Program-made: the position numbers and the translations under genes
Assembly (NCBI RefSeq): GCF_900631955.1
Contig: NZ_UZWD01000009.1
Location: 62,001-126,000 of the forward strand
Length of the DNA: 64,000 nt
Source: Devosia equisanguinis
GTDB taxonomy: Bacteria > Pseudomonadota > Alphaproteobacteria > Rhizobiales > Devosiaceae
Direction of reading: 5' to 3'
Notes under the pieces: generated by a model
Database searches by the model: none
The model's input: only the letters and a program-made list of their open reading frames with translations
Told to the model about the DNA's origin: nothing
In this document: piece after piece, positions 16,959 to 26,997 of the stretch
Layout of the letters: every line of letters starts with the position of its first letter
How positions within the stretch are numbered: position 1 is the first letter of the stretch

Positions 16959-19900
16959 TCATGATGCGCTCGCCTCAATCTCCGCTGATGCCGCAGTTGC
17001 CATAACCTTGCGACGTTCCCACTGCAGCAGCATGGAGAATGCCGCCGGCAGCAGGGTCAGCGTCAGGAAGGTGGCTATCGCCAGCCCGCCGATGATGGCG
17101 AAGGCCATGGGTCCGAAAAACACGCTGGTGGCGATTGGGATCATACCCAACACCGCTGCGCAGGCAGTCAGCACGATCGGGCGTGCCCGATGCAGCGACG
17201 CCGCCCGGATCGCCGCATCAGGCTCCATTCCGTTGGCAATATTGGTGTCGACCTCCTCGATGAGGATCACAGCATTGCGGATGATCATCCCGGCCAGCGC
17301 GATAATGCCGAGCTGGGCGACGAAACCCATGGCCACCCCGGTGGCCAGCAAGGCAATGACCACGCCGATCAGCCCGAAAGGCGCCATGAAGATGGCGAGG
17401 GCCATGCGCGCCAGACTGCGCAGTTGGATCATCAGCAGCGTCATCATGATCAGCAGGGTCGCGGGCAGCATGGCGAAGACTGACTCGCTGCCCTTGGCGG
17501 ATTCCTCCACCACCCCGCCAATGTCCACAGCATAGCCGGCGGGCAGTCCGGCCTGGAAGTCGGCGATGGCGGGCCGCATCTGCTCGACGACCGTGGCCGC
17601 CTTCATGTCCGGCGCCACATCGGCCTGGACAACGATCATCGCCTGGCGGTTGCGACGCCAGATAATGGGGTCTTCGACGCCGTGACTCACCGTGGCAATG
17701 GAGCGGAGCGGCACCGAGCGGTTGTTGGGAGCGGAGATCTGGAGATTGTCGATGGTGGCGAGGTCCGAACGGTCGGTGGTGTCGCCGCGCACGATCACTT
17801 CGATCTGCTGGTCGCCTTCGCGCAACTGGGTGAGAGGCGCGCCGGTATAGACGGTGGCGGTCAGCGAGGCGATGTCCTTGGAGGAGATGCCCAAGGCGCG
17901 GGCGCGAACCTGGTCGATCTCGATGTCCACGCTGCGCTGGGGTTCGCCGGCGGTCAGGTTGATGCCGCGCGTCGAGGGGTTTTCTGCCAGCAGATTGGCG
18001 AACTGCATCGATAGGTCACGCACCATGGCATGGTCGGGCCCGGTGATGCGGAACTTCAGCGGCCAGCCCACCGGCGGTCCGAGTTCGAGTGGCGATGCGC
18101 GCGAAATCGCTTCGGGAAATTCGCTCTCGAGATAGTTCGCGAGCCGCGCCTGCAGCCGGTCTCGCGCCTCCAGGCCTTTGGCGACGACGACAAATTCGGT
18201 GACGTTGTCATTGGTGAGCAGGAGGTCCATCGGTAGATAGAAGCGGATGGCGCCAGAACCGATATAGGTGGAGAAATGGTCCACATCGGCGTCGTCCAAA
18301 AGGAATGCTTCGAGCTTTTGGGCATCCGCGTCGGTGGCCGCATAGGAGGCGTTCTGCGGCAAGGTCAGGCTCACCATCAGCTCCGGGCGGTCGGCTGTTG
18401 GGAAAAACTGCTCCTCGATCTGGGTAAAGCCGACCAGCGAGGCGCCGAAGGCCAGTACGGCAAGCGACAGGGTCGCCAGCCTGTGCTTGAGAGCGAGGTC
18501 CAGTATACGCGCATAGCCGCGCATGATCCTGCCGCCGCCTTCCTTGTGTGGCTTGACGGTCTTGGGCAGGATCCAAACGCCCAGAAGCGGTGCGAACACC
18601 ACTGCGACGATCCATGAGGTGCTGAGGGCAATCAGCACCACCATGAAGAGGGAATAGCAATATTCCCCCGCGCTGGAGGCGGCAAAGCCCACCGGAACGA
18701 AGCCGGCGATCATCACCAGCGTGCCGGTGAGCATCGGAAAGGCGGTGGTTTCATAGGCATAGGTTGCGGCGCGGGACTTTTCCCAGCCATGCTCGAGCCT
18801 GCCAACCATTGCCTCGACCGTGATCATGGCGTCATCGACCAGAAGCCCCAGTGCGATGATCAGTGCCCCCAGCGAAATGCGCTGGAGCCCGATGCCGGCC
18901 AGTTCCATGCCGATGAAGGTCATGGCCAGAACCAAAGGAATCGACACGGTGACTACCAGGCCCGCGCGCGTGCCGAGGGAGAGGAATGACACGGCCAGCA
19001 CGATGGCGATGGCTTCCAGCAGCACTTTGATGAAGTGCTCGATGGCGTGGTCCACCACTTCGGTCTGGTCGGCCACCTTCACCACATCGATGCCGTAAGG
19101 CAGGTCGGGAGTTACTTCGGCCATCACCGCGTCGATCTCCTTGCCGAATTTGAGCACGTCTGCGCCCTCGGCCACCGAGATGGCGAGCCCGATGGCCGGC
19201 TTGCCGTTGACGCGATAGCCGGGCGATGGTGGATCGATTGGCCCACGAGAAACCTCGGCAATGTCGGTGAGCGGCACGAAGCGGTTGTCGACACGCAGCA
19301 CCACCTTGCGGATGCTGTCTTCGCTGGTGAAGGCCCCATCGACTGTGACAGCGATTTTTTCCGATGCGGTTTCGATGGTGCCGGCCGGCGCCACAGCATT
19401 CTGTTCCTGCAGGCTGGCGATCACTGCATCGATATTGAGGTTGAGCGCGGCGAGCTTGCGGGTCTGGAAGGCAATGGTGATCTGTTCGGGCTGCACGCCG
19501 ATCAGTTCGATCTTGCCGACATCGGGCACCGCCATCAGGCGTGTCCGCACGTTATCGACGCGCTGGCGGATGTCTCCGGCGCTGAACCCTTCGTACTGGA
19601 AACCGTAAATGATGCCAAAAGTGTCGGCGAACTCATCATTGAGGAACGGGCCGCGCACGCCCTCGGGCAGGCGCGGCACGAGATCGTCCATCTTCTTGCG
19701 CACCTGATACCAGGCATCCGTCACCTGGGCCGGCTTGGTGTCGTCGCGCAGATAGACGAACACCACAGCTTCTCCCGGCCGCGAATAGCTTTGTACGTGA
19801 TCGAGGTTCGGGGTCTCCTCCAGCTTTTTCTCGATGAGATTGGTGAGGAGACTCGCAGTATCCTGCATGGTCGCGCCCGGCCAGGCTGCCGAAACCACCA

Positions 19901-20066
19901 TGGTCTTGATGGTGAAGGGCGGATCTTCACCGCGGGACAGGTTGAGGAAGCTGAAGGTGCCAGCCAGCACCGTCAGCAGCATGAGGAAGACAACGAAGGA
20001 CTGGTTGTTGAGCGCCCAGCTTGAAAGATTGAAGCCCTGCTTGGGCTTTTGTGGCTGGCTCATCAC
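16959..20066 (-). CDS. RND-family efflux pump inner-membrane transporter (AcrB/HAE1-like)
   Basis: A 1035-residue proton-driven exporter. The N-terminal helix follows ALNNQSF. Two periplasmic porter loops lie between residues about 45-335 and 560-870. The proton-relay pair Asp411-Asp412 sits in GLLVDDAMITVEAM. It resembles the smaller HAE1-type pumps in which the adaptor is a lipoprotein. Its ATG overlaps the adaptor stop by ATGA. No outer-membrane channel gene is adjacent, so a shared TolC-type channel is expected. Confidence 0.92.
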   Translation of the reverse strand: MMSQPQKPKQGFNLSSWALNNQSFVVFLMLLTVLAGTFSFLNLSRGEDPPFTIKTMVVSAAWPGATMQDTASLLTNLIEKKLEETPNLDHVQSYSRPGEAVVFVYLRDDTKPAQVTDAWYQVRKKMDDLVPRLPEGVRGPFLNDEFADTFGIIYGFQYEGFSAGDIRQRVDNVRTRLMAVPDVGKIELIGVQPEQITIAFQTRKLAALNLNIDAVIASLQEQNAVAPAGTIETASEKIAVTVDGAFTSEDSIRKVVLRVDNRFVPLTDIAEVSRGPIDPPSPGYRVNGKPAIGLAISVAEGADVLKFGKEIDAVMAEVTPDLPYGIDVVKVADQTEVVDHAIEHFIKVLLEAIAIVLAVSFLSLGTRAGLVVTVSIPLVLAMTFIGMELAGIGLQRISLGALIIALGLLVDDAMITVEAMVGRLEHGWEKSRAATYAYETTAFPMLTGTLVMIAGFVPVGFAASSAGEYCYSLFMVVLIALSTSWIVAVVFAPLLGVWILPKTVKPHKEGGGRIMRGYARILDLALKHRLATLSLAVLAFGASLVGFTQIEEQFFPTADRPELMVSLTLPQNASYAATDADAQKLEAFLLDDADVDHFSTYIGSGAIRFYLPMDLLLTNDNVTEFVVVAKGLEARDRLQARLANYLESEFPEAISRASPLELGPPVGWPLKFRITGPDHAMVRDLSMQFANLLAENPSTRGINLTAGEPQRSVDIEIDQVRARALGISSKDIASLTATVYTGAPLTQLREGDQQIEVIVRGDTTDRSDLATIDNLQISAPNNRSVPLRSIATVSHGVEDPIIWRRNRQAMIVVQADVAPDMKAATVVEQMRPAIADFQAGLPAGYAVDIGGVVEESAKGSESVFAMLPATLLIMMTLLMIQLRSLARMALAIFMAPFGLIGVVIALLATGVAMGFVAQLGIIALAGMIIRNAVILIEEVDTNIANGMEPDAAIRAASLHRARPIVLTACAAVLGMIPIATSVFFGPMAFAIIGGLAIATFLTLTLLPAAFSMLLQWERRKVMATAASAEIEASAS

Positions 20067-21151
20067 TTCTGGCCGTCCTCGAGCCGCACGCTTTGGCCGG
20101 GCCGCAATTTGCTGACCCCGGCAGTGACCACCAGGTCTCCTTGGTTGAGGCCATCTCCGACAATGATTTGCGCGCTGGTCTGCTGCGCCAGCGCCACAGG
20201 CTTGCGCTCGAGCGTCAGCGTCTCGGGGTCGACCACGAACACTGCCGGTCTGCCGTCCTGGCTGGTGATGGCGCTGGACGGCAGGCGGAAAACATCGCCA
20301 CCGCCGAGGTCGATGGTGCCAGTCACGGCGGCGCCCAGGAACATCTGCTCCGGTGCGCCCGTCAGCTCCACCAGCACTCGGTAGGTTCGGGTGGTCGGGT
20401 CGGCAATCGGGCTCACTTCGCGGATATGGGAGGAGAAGCGAATGTCGGGATATGACAACAACGCCACCTCCACGGCGGCCGCGGAGAATTTGGGCTCGAG
20501 CAATTGCTCGGGTATATCGAAGGCAGCGTCACGCTGGTCGTTCGAGGCAATCATCACCACCGGCTGGCCGGCCGCAACAACCTGCCCGACATTGCCGTCA
20601 ATCTGGGTCACCACACCGGCGGCGGTGGCCTTGAGTTCGGTCTGCTTGAGATTTTCCCGCACGATGTCCAGCGCCGCTTCGGCATTGGTGACGCGCGCCT
20701 TTGCGGCGTTGAATTCGAGCTCAACAGCCTCGAACTGCGCCCGGGTGATCACGCCATTGCCGAACAGGGTCTGCTGGCGGTTGAAGGCGGCCTGGGCAGT
20801 GTCGCGGCCCGCCTCGGCGCTGGCCAAATCGGCCTCGCTGCTGCGCAACTGGTTTTCGATATCGATCGGGTCGAGTCGGGCGAGCACATCGCCGGGCGCC
20901 ACTGTGCTGCCGACATCCACCAGCCGCTCGATCAGCCTGCCGCCCATCTTGAAGCCGAAGCCGGTTTGCGTGCGTGGCAGAACTTCGCCGGTATAGACGA
21001 GGTTTGCGGTAGCCGCTGAGCGCGTTGCAACCACTATGCGCACCGGCCGCACGTGCTCGGCCACTGCATCGCTATGCTCATCGGACTGCGCGGAACACCC
21101 CGCCAGCGCCAGGCTCAGCGCGGCAAGGCATACAAAACCGATCTTCTTCAT
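20063..21151 (-). CDS. RND efflux periplasmic adaptor (membrane fusion protein, lipoprotein)
   Basis: A 362-residue adaptor with a lipobox LAGC at residues 16-19, so it is predicted to be anchored to the inner membrane by lipid. Barrel-sandwich, alpha-hairpin (residues about 100-170, Ala/Glu-rich) and beta-barrel domains follow in order. It couples the RND transporter to an outer-membrane channel. It overlaps both the TetR stop and the RND start by 4 nt, making a three-gene coupled operon. Confidence 0.9.
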   Translation of the reverse strand: MKKIGFVCLAALSLALAGCSAQSDEHSDAVAEHVRPVRIVVATRSAATANLVYTGEVLPRTQTGFGFKMGGRLIERLVDVGSTVAPGDVLARLDPIDIENQLRSSEADLASAEAGRDTAQAAFNRQQTLFGNGVITRAQFEAVELEFNAAKARVTNAEAALDIVRENLKQTELKATAAGVVTQIDGNVGQVVAAGQPVVMIASNDQRDAAFDIPEQLLEPKFSAAAVEVALLSYPDIRFSSHIREVSPIADPTTRTYRVLVELTGAPEQMFLGAAVTGTIDLGGGDVFRLPSSAITSQDGRPAVFVVDPETLTLERKPVALAQQTSAQIIVGDGLNQGDLVVTAGVSKLRPGQSVRLEDGQK

Positions 21152-21771
21152 GTGTTGATGCTCTCAGAACGCAGTCCGCGCAGGACCGTCGAAATGCCCA
21201 TTTCAAAGAAGGCCTGGCTGTCGCCGATCTCGATCTCGGTGATCGTGCTCCACAGGCTCACCAGACCATGCGCACAGGCCCACAAGACCAGGGTCGCCGC
21301 GCGCGCCGACGGCGCCTCAAAGTCGCCGCTGTCCAGGCAGAGCTGCACCTGCCGCTCTGCCAGTGCAAAAGCCTCTTCCACGCTGGGTGCGGGAGAGCGC
21401 GTGCTGCAGCGCGCCGCTTCTTCTGCTTCGTGGGAAAACAGCACGCGGAACCGATCGGGGTCCTCGGCACAGAAGCGGCAATATTCGAGCAGCATGGCGC
21501 GTGCGGTTTGCACGGGTGGCAGGGATGCGCTGGCAATTGATTGCAGCCGCGCAGTCATGTCCTCGACCGCTTCGGAAGCATGGGCAGCCAGAACCTCCTG
21601 CTTGCTGGCGAAATAACGATAGAGGGCGCCAGGCGACAGCCCGACTTCCAGCGCCAGCGTGCGCATCGATAGAGCGCTATAGCCGCGGGCCGCGATAATG
21701 CGCGCGGCTTGCAGCAGGATAGTGCTGCGCATCGCGCGCTCTTCCGCATCGGTCAGTGCTGGCCTGGCCAT
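21148..21771 (-). CDS. TetR-family repressor of the RND operon
   Basis: A 207-residue protein. The N-terminal helix-turn-helix is at residues about 15-60 (LSMRTLALEVGLSPGALYRYF). The C-terminal domain resembles TetR_C_13/WHG-type regulators. It is the first gene of the TetR-adaptor-RND operon and sits next to a perfect inverted repeat, so autoregulation of the whole operon is likely. Confidence 0.88.
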   Translation of the reverse strand: MARPALTDAEERAMRSTILLQAARIIAARGYSALSMRTLALEVGLSPGALYRYFASKQEVLAAHASEAVEDMTARLQSIASASLPPVQTARAMLLEYCRFCAEDPDRFRVLFSHEAEEAARCSTRSPAPSVEEAFALAERQVQLCLDSGDFEAPSARAATLVLWACAHGLVSLWSTITEIEIGDSQAFFEMGISTVLRGLRSESINT

Positions 21772-21785
21772 TCATCCGCCTCTTG

Positions 21786-21822
21786 TTTAACTAAACGCGT
21801 TTAATATACGCGTTTAGTTAAA
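21786..21822. promoter_or_regulatory. Perfect 15-bp inverted-repeat operator upstream of TetR-RND operon
   Basis: TTTAACTAAACGCGT (21786-21800) and its exact reverse complement ACGCGTTTAGTTAAA (21808-21822) flank a 7-nt spacer. The site begins 15 nt upstream of the TetR start codon, so it would overlap the promoter or leader. It most likely binds the TetR protein encoded next to it. Confidence 0.85.
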
Positions 21823-21857
21823 TGTCAAGCGGCGCTGCCTGCAGTGTGGGAAGCCAT

Positions 21858-22919
21858 TTAATGGGAGCGTAGGCGCCGGCCCTCTGCGTCGAAAAGCAGG
21901 ACATTGGCGGGGTCGAAGGCGCATCGCAGCGCCTCGCCCGCTTTGGTCCGGACTGCGCCGCGCTGTTCGACCAATATGATCTGGCCGTCGGGCAGGGCGC
22001 AGTGGACAATGGACGTCCCGCCGAGATTCTCGACCACCTGCGCTGTCACGGCAAAACCATGGGGCGCGGTAACAGGCGCATCGAACTGTTCAGGTCGGAT
22101 GCCGACGGTGACACTGCCGGATGGAAGCGCCAGGCCGGCAAAGTCGAGGGTGATGCCGCCAGCCGAAACAATTCTGCCATCGCTGGTGGCATTGATGAGG
22201 TTCATCTTGGGCGAGCCAATGAAGCCGGCAACGAAGATGTTGTCGGGGTCGGCATAAAGCTGCGCCGGGCTGCCGATCTGCTCGATGCGCCCTGAACGCA
22301 GCACCACGATCTTGTCGGCCAGAGTCATGGCCTCGACCTGGTCGTGGGTGACATAGATCATGGTGGCGCCAAGATCCTGATGCAGCTTGGCAATCTCGAC
22401 CCGCATCTGCACCCGCAATTCGGCGTCGAGATTGCTGAGCGGCTCATCGAACAGGAAGGCGCGCGGCTGGCGGACGATGGCGCGGCCGATGGCGACGCGC
22501 TGGCGCTGGCCGCCTGACAACTGCGCCGGCTTGCGGCGCATCAACTGGTCGAGTTGCAGGATGCGGGCGGCCTCGGCAACGCGCTTTTTGGTTTCGTCCT
22601 TCGACGTGCCGGTCATGCGCAGGCCGAAGCTCATATTCTGCTCGACACTCATATGTGGGTAGAGCGCGTAGGATTGAAACACCATGGCCAGCTTGCGTGA
22701 TGCAGGTTCGATATCGTTGACCACGCTGCCATCGATCAAGACGTCACCGGCCGAGACGTCTTCAAGCCCGGCGATCATGCGCAGCAAGGTGGACTTGCCG
22801 CAGCCCGAGGGGCCGACAAACACCACGAACTCCCCGTTTTCGATCGCAAGGTCGACACCGTGGATGATGGCGACACCACCAAAGTTTTTTCGGACATCGC
22901 GCAGCTCGATAGCGGTCAT
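21858..22919 (-). CDS. Carbohydrate ABC transporter ATPase (MalK/UgpC family)
   Basis: A 353-residue ATPase with Walker A GPSGCGKST near residue 36, VFQSYALYPHM Q-loop, LSGGQRQR signature, [12 protein letters not shown] Walker B and a full C-terminal TOBE/OB domain (residues about 235-350). It energises the maltose-type permeases encoded at 26998-28754. Its ATG overlaps the glycosidase stop by ATGA. It is the intact counterpart of the broken ATPase at 11155-11903. Confidence 0.93.
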   Translation of the reverse strand: MTAIELRDVRKNFGGVAIIHGVDLAIENGEFVVFVGPSGCGKSTLLRMIAGLEDVSAGDVLIDGSVVNDIEPASRKLAMVFQSYALYPHMSVEQNMSFGLRMTGTSKDETKKRVAEAARILQLDQLMRRKPAQLSGGQRQRVAIGRAIVRQPRAFLFDEPLSNLDAELRVQMRVEIAKLHQDLGATMIYVTHDQVEAMTLADKIVVLRSGRIEQIGSPAQLYADPDNIFVAGFIGSPKMNLINATSDGRIVSAGGITLDFAGLALPSGSVTVGIRPEQFDAPVTAPHGFAVTAQVVENLGGTSIVHCALPDGQIILVEQRGAVRTKAGEALRCAFDPANVLLFDAEGRRLRSH

Positions 22920-25621
22920 TGGGTGATCCTTTCGAACCAGGTTTGAACGGCGTCTGGGGTAAGCTGCGGGGCGGCAGCGGGGTACTGCAGATAGGTTGCG
23001 AGCGCTGTGCGCATGGCCCGCGCCACCGGTCGGCTCTCGAGCGCACCTGAAAGGTCGATAGCCGAGATGATCAGCCGGCCTCTGCCGACCTGCGCCTCGC
23101 CGAGCAGCAGCAGGTCGCGGTTCTCGTTCCAGTCGTCGACGACGCGAACGATGGCGCGGAAGGCCGTGCCGGCGATATCGAGTGCCCGGCGGCGGAAGCT
23201 GAGCTCAAACCAGTGCCAGTCGGTGTGGGTCGCCGAGGGGAAATTCCGGAACAGCGGATGGCTGGTATCGTTCAGCAGCCCCAGCGTGTGCGGTGCCTGC
23301 CCATCGGTCCAGAGCGTATTCCAGAAGGCGGCGGTATGGCCGAGAATGGCATTGGGTTTTAGCGCCTCGGGAGGAGGCGTCAACACCAGGGTTTCGCCCG
23401 CAGCAAGCCTGGCGAGAGCGTCAGCGTCCAGCGCCGAAATGATCGGCAGGGGGAGAGCCTCTCCGGGCGCAGGCATGGTCCAGAGTGCCCAGCGATTGCG
23501 GTAGTCGGTGCCCGGCAAGTCGATCACCACCTCATATCGCGCCGGGGCATGCAATCCGGCGGTGTCAATCTCGATGGTTCCGAGATCGTGCAGGGCACCG
23601 CTGGCGAGACCATGATGAGCAAGGGTGCCTTCACGTGCAGCAACGCCATCCGCATCAATGAGGCGCCAGCGCAGCTGTCCAGCCGGCAACGGGACCGCAT
23701 GGAATTGGGCGAGTTGTACCTTTGCGGCAAAACACTGACCCTCACTGAGCACGAAGCGCTCGGCGCGGAGAAGGGGCACGATCGGCGCGCAGAATTCGCG
23801 GAACTGGTCCGGCGTCACATAGGGTTTTTCGTCCCAGAAGGCGTCGACCACGCCCACCAGCGCCGTGCCCTGGCCAGGGAAATCCTGCAGGCCGAGAAGC
23901 TGAACTCCGGCCATGTCCGGTGTGCGCAGCGCCGCCTCCATCTCTTCCTTGTAGAGTTGGCTTTGCAGCGCGCCGCTTGCCATCATCAAGGCGTGCGCGA
24001 GATTTGCCAGCCCCTTGGCCTCGAGATCGGCCTTCACCATCTCGAAATTGCGGGCTTCGAGCACGCCCGTATATTTGGCGATTTCTTCAAGATCGGGATA
24101 GACGCACCACTGGCCGATTTCATGGCTGACCAGCGGCATGGGCACGGCATCCACCCACTCACTCCAGTCGGTCATGGTTTCCAGCGGCCGGGCATTCAGC
24201 CGGCCATCGAGGCCCTCGCCCCAGCGCTGATTACGCGGCTCGGGTTTGGAAATGTAGTCGGCGCGCTTGACCGTGGGCCAGCCCGACCCGCCGGTATAGA
24301 GGCGTCGCGGATCCTGGGCCTGCCACTTGTCGATAAAGCGTTCGAGAAAGCTGTGGGTCCCTGAGCCGTTCACTTCATTGCCAACGCAGAGCATGACGAA
24401 GCTGGGGTGGTTTCCATAGTCTCGCACGATGCGCTCGGCCTCGGCATGGATGTAGCGATCAAGCGCGGGATCGGCGCCGAGAACCGGCCAGACGGGGGTT
24501 TCGACATGCAGCAAGATCCCCATTCTGTCTGCCACCTCGAAGGCCGCCTTTGGCGGACACCAGGAGTGGTAGCGAATGTGGTTGAGCCCATAGGCCCTGG
24601 CCGTGCCGAACACCTTCTCCCAGCCTGCGTGATCGGTTGGTGGGTAGCCGGTGAGCGGAAAAATGGCGCAGTCGAGCGTGCCGCGCAGAAACACGCGTCG
24701 TCCATTGAGCACGAGGTGCCGACCGTCCCTCGTAAAATCGCGGATGCCGAAGGCGGTCTCGTACCGATCCTGCAATTGTCCGTCACGATACCATTCGACG
24801 CGCAGCGCGTGCACGACCGGATCGAATTCGTCCCATAGCCGCGCGCGTTCGGGAAGGTTGACCTCGAGCGAGAGCTTGGTGAAACCGCTATCGACGGCGA
24901 TCGGCTGACGGACTTCCAGCGGCGTGTCCTCACCCGCGAAAGTGAAGGTCAGCACCAGTTCATTGTCGTGCTCGCCCTGCCACCAGGTGGGCCAGCGATT
25001 GTCGGCGTCGAAGACGTCGAGTTCGATATCGATTTTCGCCTTATGGCTGCGGGCATCGACATCGACGCGGGCGATCTGCTGCCTTGCCGCCTCGACACGC
25101 AAATAGCCGACAACACCGTTCCAATTGGTCTGGGTGTGATCGGTCTTGGAATGGGCGACGTCGCCCATCAGGGCATGGTCGCGAATGATGGCTTCGCCAA
25201 CTGCCTCGAAGCGGGAATTGTCGATCATCATCACCAGCGAATGTGACCCGGCGGAGAGCTTGCCGGCGAGCATGCGCACAGCGGTCGACAGGCTCTCGTC
25301 GCGGCCGAGCTTATAGCCATCGAGCCAGATATTGACCTCGCCATGCGGACGCTCGAGAGCGATGTGGAAGAAATGGTCTTCCAGCCCCTCCGGCACGTCG
25401 AACCGGCGCGCATACCAGGCTTTGCCAATATAGGGGTGGCGCCGGCTGAGATGGGCCATGGTCCGGAAGCGCGAAAGTGGCGTCTTTTTCGCCTCGTCGA
25501 CGCTGCCGGGCAGGGAAATGGTGTCCACGAGGTCACGCTGGAACCATTGCTCGGCTTCGCCCCGATTGTCGGGGTCCAAGGCAAAGGCCCATTCGCCTTC
25601 AAGCGGGATGGAAGTAAGCAT
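22916..25621 (-). CDS. Glycoside hydrolase family 2 protein (intracellular beta-glycosidase)
   Basis: A 901-residue protein with the GH2 layout: sugar-binding jelly roll (about 5-180), immunoglobulin-like domain (about 185-295), catalytic TIM barrel (about 300-600) and a long C-terminal region. The acid/base is Glu416 in CVGNEVNG and the likely nucleophile is Glu501 in SHEIGQW. No signal peptide is seen, so it would cut a glycoside imported by the surrounding ABC transporter. The specificity (galactoside, glucuronide or galacturonide) cannot be told here. The start at 25621 begins the conserved domain but lacks a strong ribosome site. Confidence 0.85.
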   Translation of the reverse strand: MLTSIPLEGEWAFALDPDNRGEAEQWFQRDLVDTISLPGSVDEAKKTPLSRFRTMAHLSRRHPYIGKAWYARRFDVPEGLEDHFFHIALERPHGEVNIWLDGYKLGRDESLSTAVRMLAGKLSAGSHSLVMMIDNSRFEAVGEAIIRDHALMGDVAHSKTDHTQTNWNGVVGYLRVEAARQQIARVDVDARSHKAKIDIELDVFDADNRWPTWWQGEHDNELVLTFTFAGEDTPLEVRQPIAVDSGFTKLSLEVNLPERARLWDEFDPVVHALRVEWYRDGQLQDRYETAFGIRDFTRDGRHLVLNGRRVFLRGTLDCAIFPLTGYPPTDHAGWEKVFGTARAYGLNHIRYHSWCPPKAAFEVADRMGILLHVETPVWPVLGADPALDRYIHAEAERIVRDYGNHPSFVMLCVGNEVNGSGTHSFLERFIDKWQAQDPRRLYTGGSGWPTVKRADYISKPEPRNQRWGEGLDGRLNARPLETMTDWSEWVDAVPMPLVSHEIGQWCVYPDLEEIAKYTGVLEARNFEMVKADLEAKGLANLAHALMMASGALQSQLYKEEMEAALRTPDMAGVQLLGLQDFPGQGTALVGVVDAFWDEKPYVTPDQFREFCAPIVPLLRAERFVLSEGQCFAAKVQLAQFHAVPLPAGQLRWRLIDADGVAAREGTLAHHGLASGALHDLGTIEIDTAGLHAPARYEVVIDLPGTDYRNRWALWTMPAPGEALPLPIISALDADALARLAAGETLVLTPPPEALKPNAILGHTAAFWNTLWTDGQAPHTLGLLNDTSHPLFRNFPSATHTDWHWFELSFRRRALDIAGTAFRAIVRVVDDWNENRDLLLLGEAQVGRGRLIISAIDLSGALESRPVARAMRTALATYLQYPAAAPQLTPDAVQTWFERITQ

Positions 25622-25665
25622 GGTCGATCTCGGGGCTGGTCCGGTGGTGGATAGGGCGGGGTGGA

Positions 25666-25681
25666 GCGGGCCGTAGCCCGC
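25666..25681 (-). terminator. Intra-operon hairpin after the binding-protein gene
   Basis: GCGGGC-CGTA-GCCCGC forms a short GC-rich stem just after the binding-protein stop and before the GH2 gene. Such hairpins often raise the level of the binding protein over downstream genes by blocking mRNA decay. That role is inferred. Confidence 0.4.
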
Positions 25682-25691
25682 CCCCGTCGCC

Positions 25692-26972
25692 TTACATCTG
25701 GGCTTCGACTTCGGCCTTGATGGCGGCCAGGGCATCATCAACCGACTGAACGCCGCGTGCCACATTGTTGATGGCCGTGCCGAGTGCCGTATAGACGTTG
25801 TTGTCCAGGGCGTTGAGCGTGAAGGGCGTCATCTCGGCCTGCACCGGGGCGAAAATGGTGTTGACGTTTTCGCCGGCATAATAGGGATCTTCGAAGTTGA
25901 TCCAGTCGGCGGTGCCGGCAGGCGTATAGGCCGGGTAGAGGTCGTCGTTCTGGTACTGCTGCTTGAGGCTTTCGTCGTTGGTGACGAGCCATTTCACAAA
26001 GGCCCAGGCCGCTTCCTTGTTCTGCGAGCCTTCCAGGATGCCGATATAATCGCCGCCCGAGTTGAACGAGCGCTTGCCATCGACGCCAGGGGCCTGGGTC
26101 ACGGCCCATTTGCCGGACTGGTCGGTGGCATAGGCGCGCTTGAGCAGGCCGCCAAACCAGTTGCCATAGAGCACGGTGGCCAGCTGGCCGCGCTGGAAGG
26201 CACCCTGCCATTCCGGACTCCAGGCGGTGAAGGGCGAAATCAGACCAGCTTCGCCGGCGGTCTTGACCAGTTCGAGCGCTTCGCGGAAGGCGGGATCGTC
26301 GAGTTGCAACTGGCCATCGGCGTTGAAATAGGACACGCCCTTCTGCGCGATATAGGCACGCACGATTTCTTCGCCATTGCCGATGAGCCAGCGCTCATTG
26401 GGCACAGCCAGCTTATTGCCTTCCTCGAGGAACGTATTCCAGTCGGCAAACAGCGCGCTGACTTCGGTCGGATCGGTCGGCAGCCCCGCTTCGCCGAAGA
26501 TATCGGAGCGATAGAACATGCCACCCGGACCGGTATGCTTAGGGAGGGCCGAAATCTTGCCATCGGGCAGCGTGACATTGGCGACCGTAAAGCCAGCGAA
26601 GTCGTTGATGAACTCACCCGCATTATACGGCGCCTGGGCCAGGTCGACCCATTGCGGCTTGTCGCGCAGCAGTGCCATCATGCCGATCTCGATCATGGCG
26701 ACATCGGTGCCGCCGCCCGCGAGCATGGCGCGCTGAACGGCGTTGAGATAGGCATTGTTGGCCTGGGGAATGCCCTGGATGTTGACGGTGATATTGGGAT
26801 AGGCCGCGTTGAAAGCGGGCAGCAGGGCCTGGAACGTGCGATCGTTGTTGGGCCAGGTCAGCACGTTGATCGTGCCGGAAATCGATGTGTCTGGCGCGTC
26901 CTGGGCCAGAGCGGGCAGGCTGATAGCGCCGGCGAGCGCCATGGCAGCGAGCCCCTTGAGAACGGTCTTCAT
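25692..26972 (-). CDS. Extracellular solute-binding protein, family 1 (carbohydrate)
   Basis: A 426-residue exported binding protein with a signal peptide of about 23 residues (ends LPALAQ). The mature part has the family-1 layout with TWPNNDRTFQALLPAFNAAYPNI at the start and the WSPEWQGAFQRGQLATVLYG block in the ligand-cleft lobe. Family-1 proteins of this size usually bind oligosaccharides or glycosides, in keeping with the adjacent intracellular GH2 enzyme. Confidence 0.9.
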   Translation of the reverse strand: MKTVLKGLAAMALAGAISLPALAQDAPDTSISGTINVLTWPNNDRTFQALLPAFNAAYPNITVNIQGIPQANNAYLNAVQRAMLAGGGTDVAMIEIGMMALLRDKPQWVDLAQAPYNAGEFINDFAGFTVANVTLPDGKISALPKHTGPGGMFYRSDIFGEAGLPTDPTEVSALFADWNTFLEEGNKLAVPNERWLIGNGEEIVRAYIAQKGVSYFNADGQLQLDDPAFREALELVKTAGEAGLISPFTAWSPEWQGAFQRGQLATVLYGNWFGGLLKRAYATDQSGKWAVTQAPGVDGKRSFNSGGDYIGILEGSQNKEAAWAFVKWLVTNDESLKQQYQNDDLYPAYTPAGTADWINFEDPYYAGENVNTIFAPVQAEMTPFTLNALDNNVYTALGTAINNVARGVQSVDDALAAIKAEVEAQM

Positions 26973-26997
26973 AGCAAATCCTCCATTTGCATAGGCG

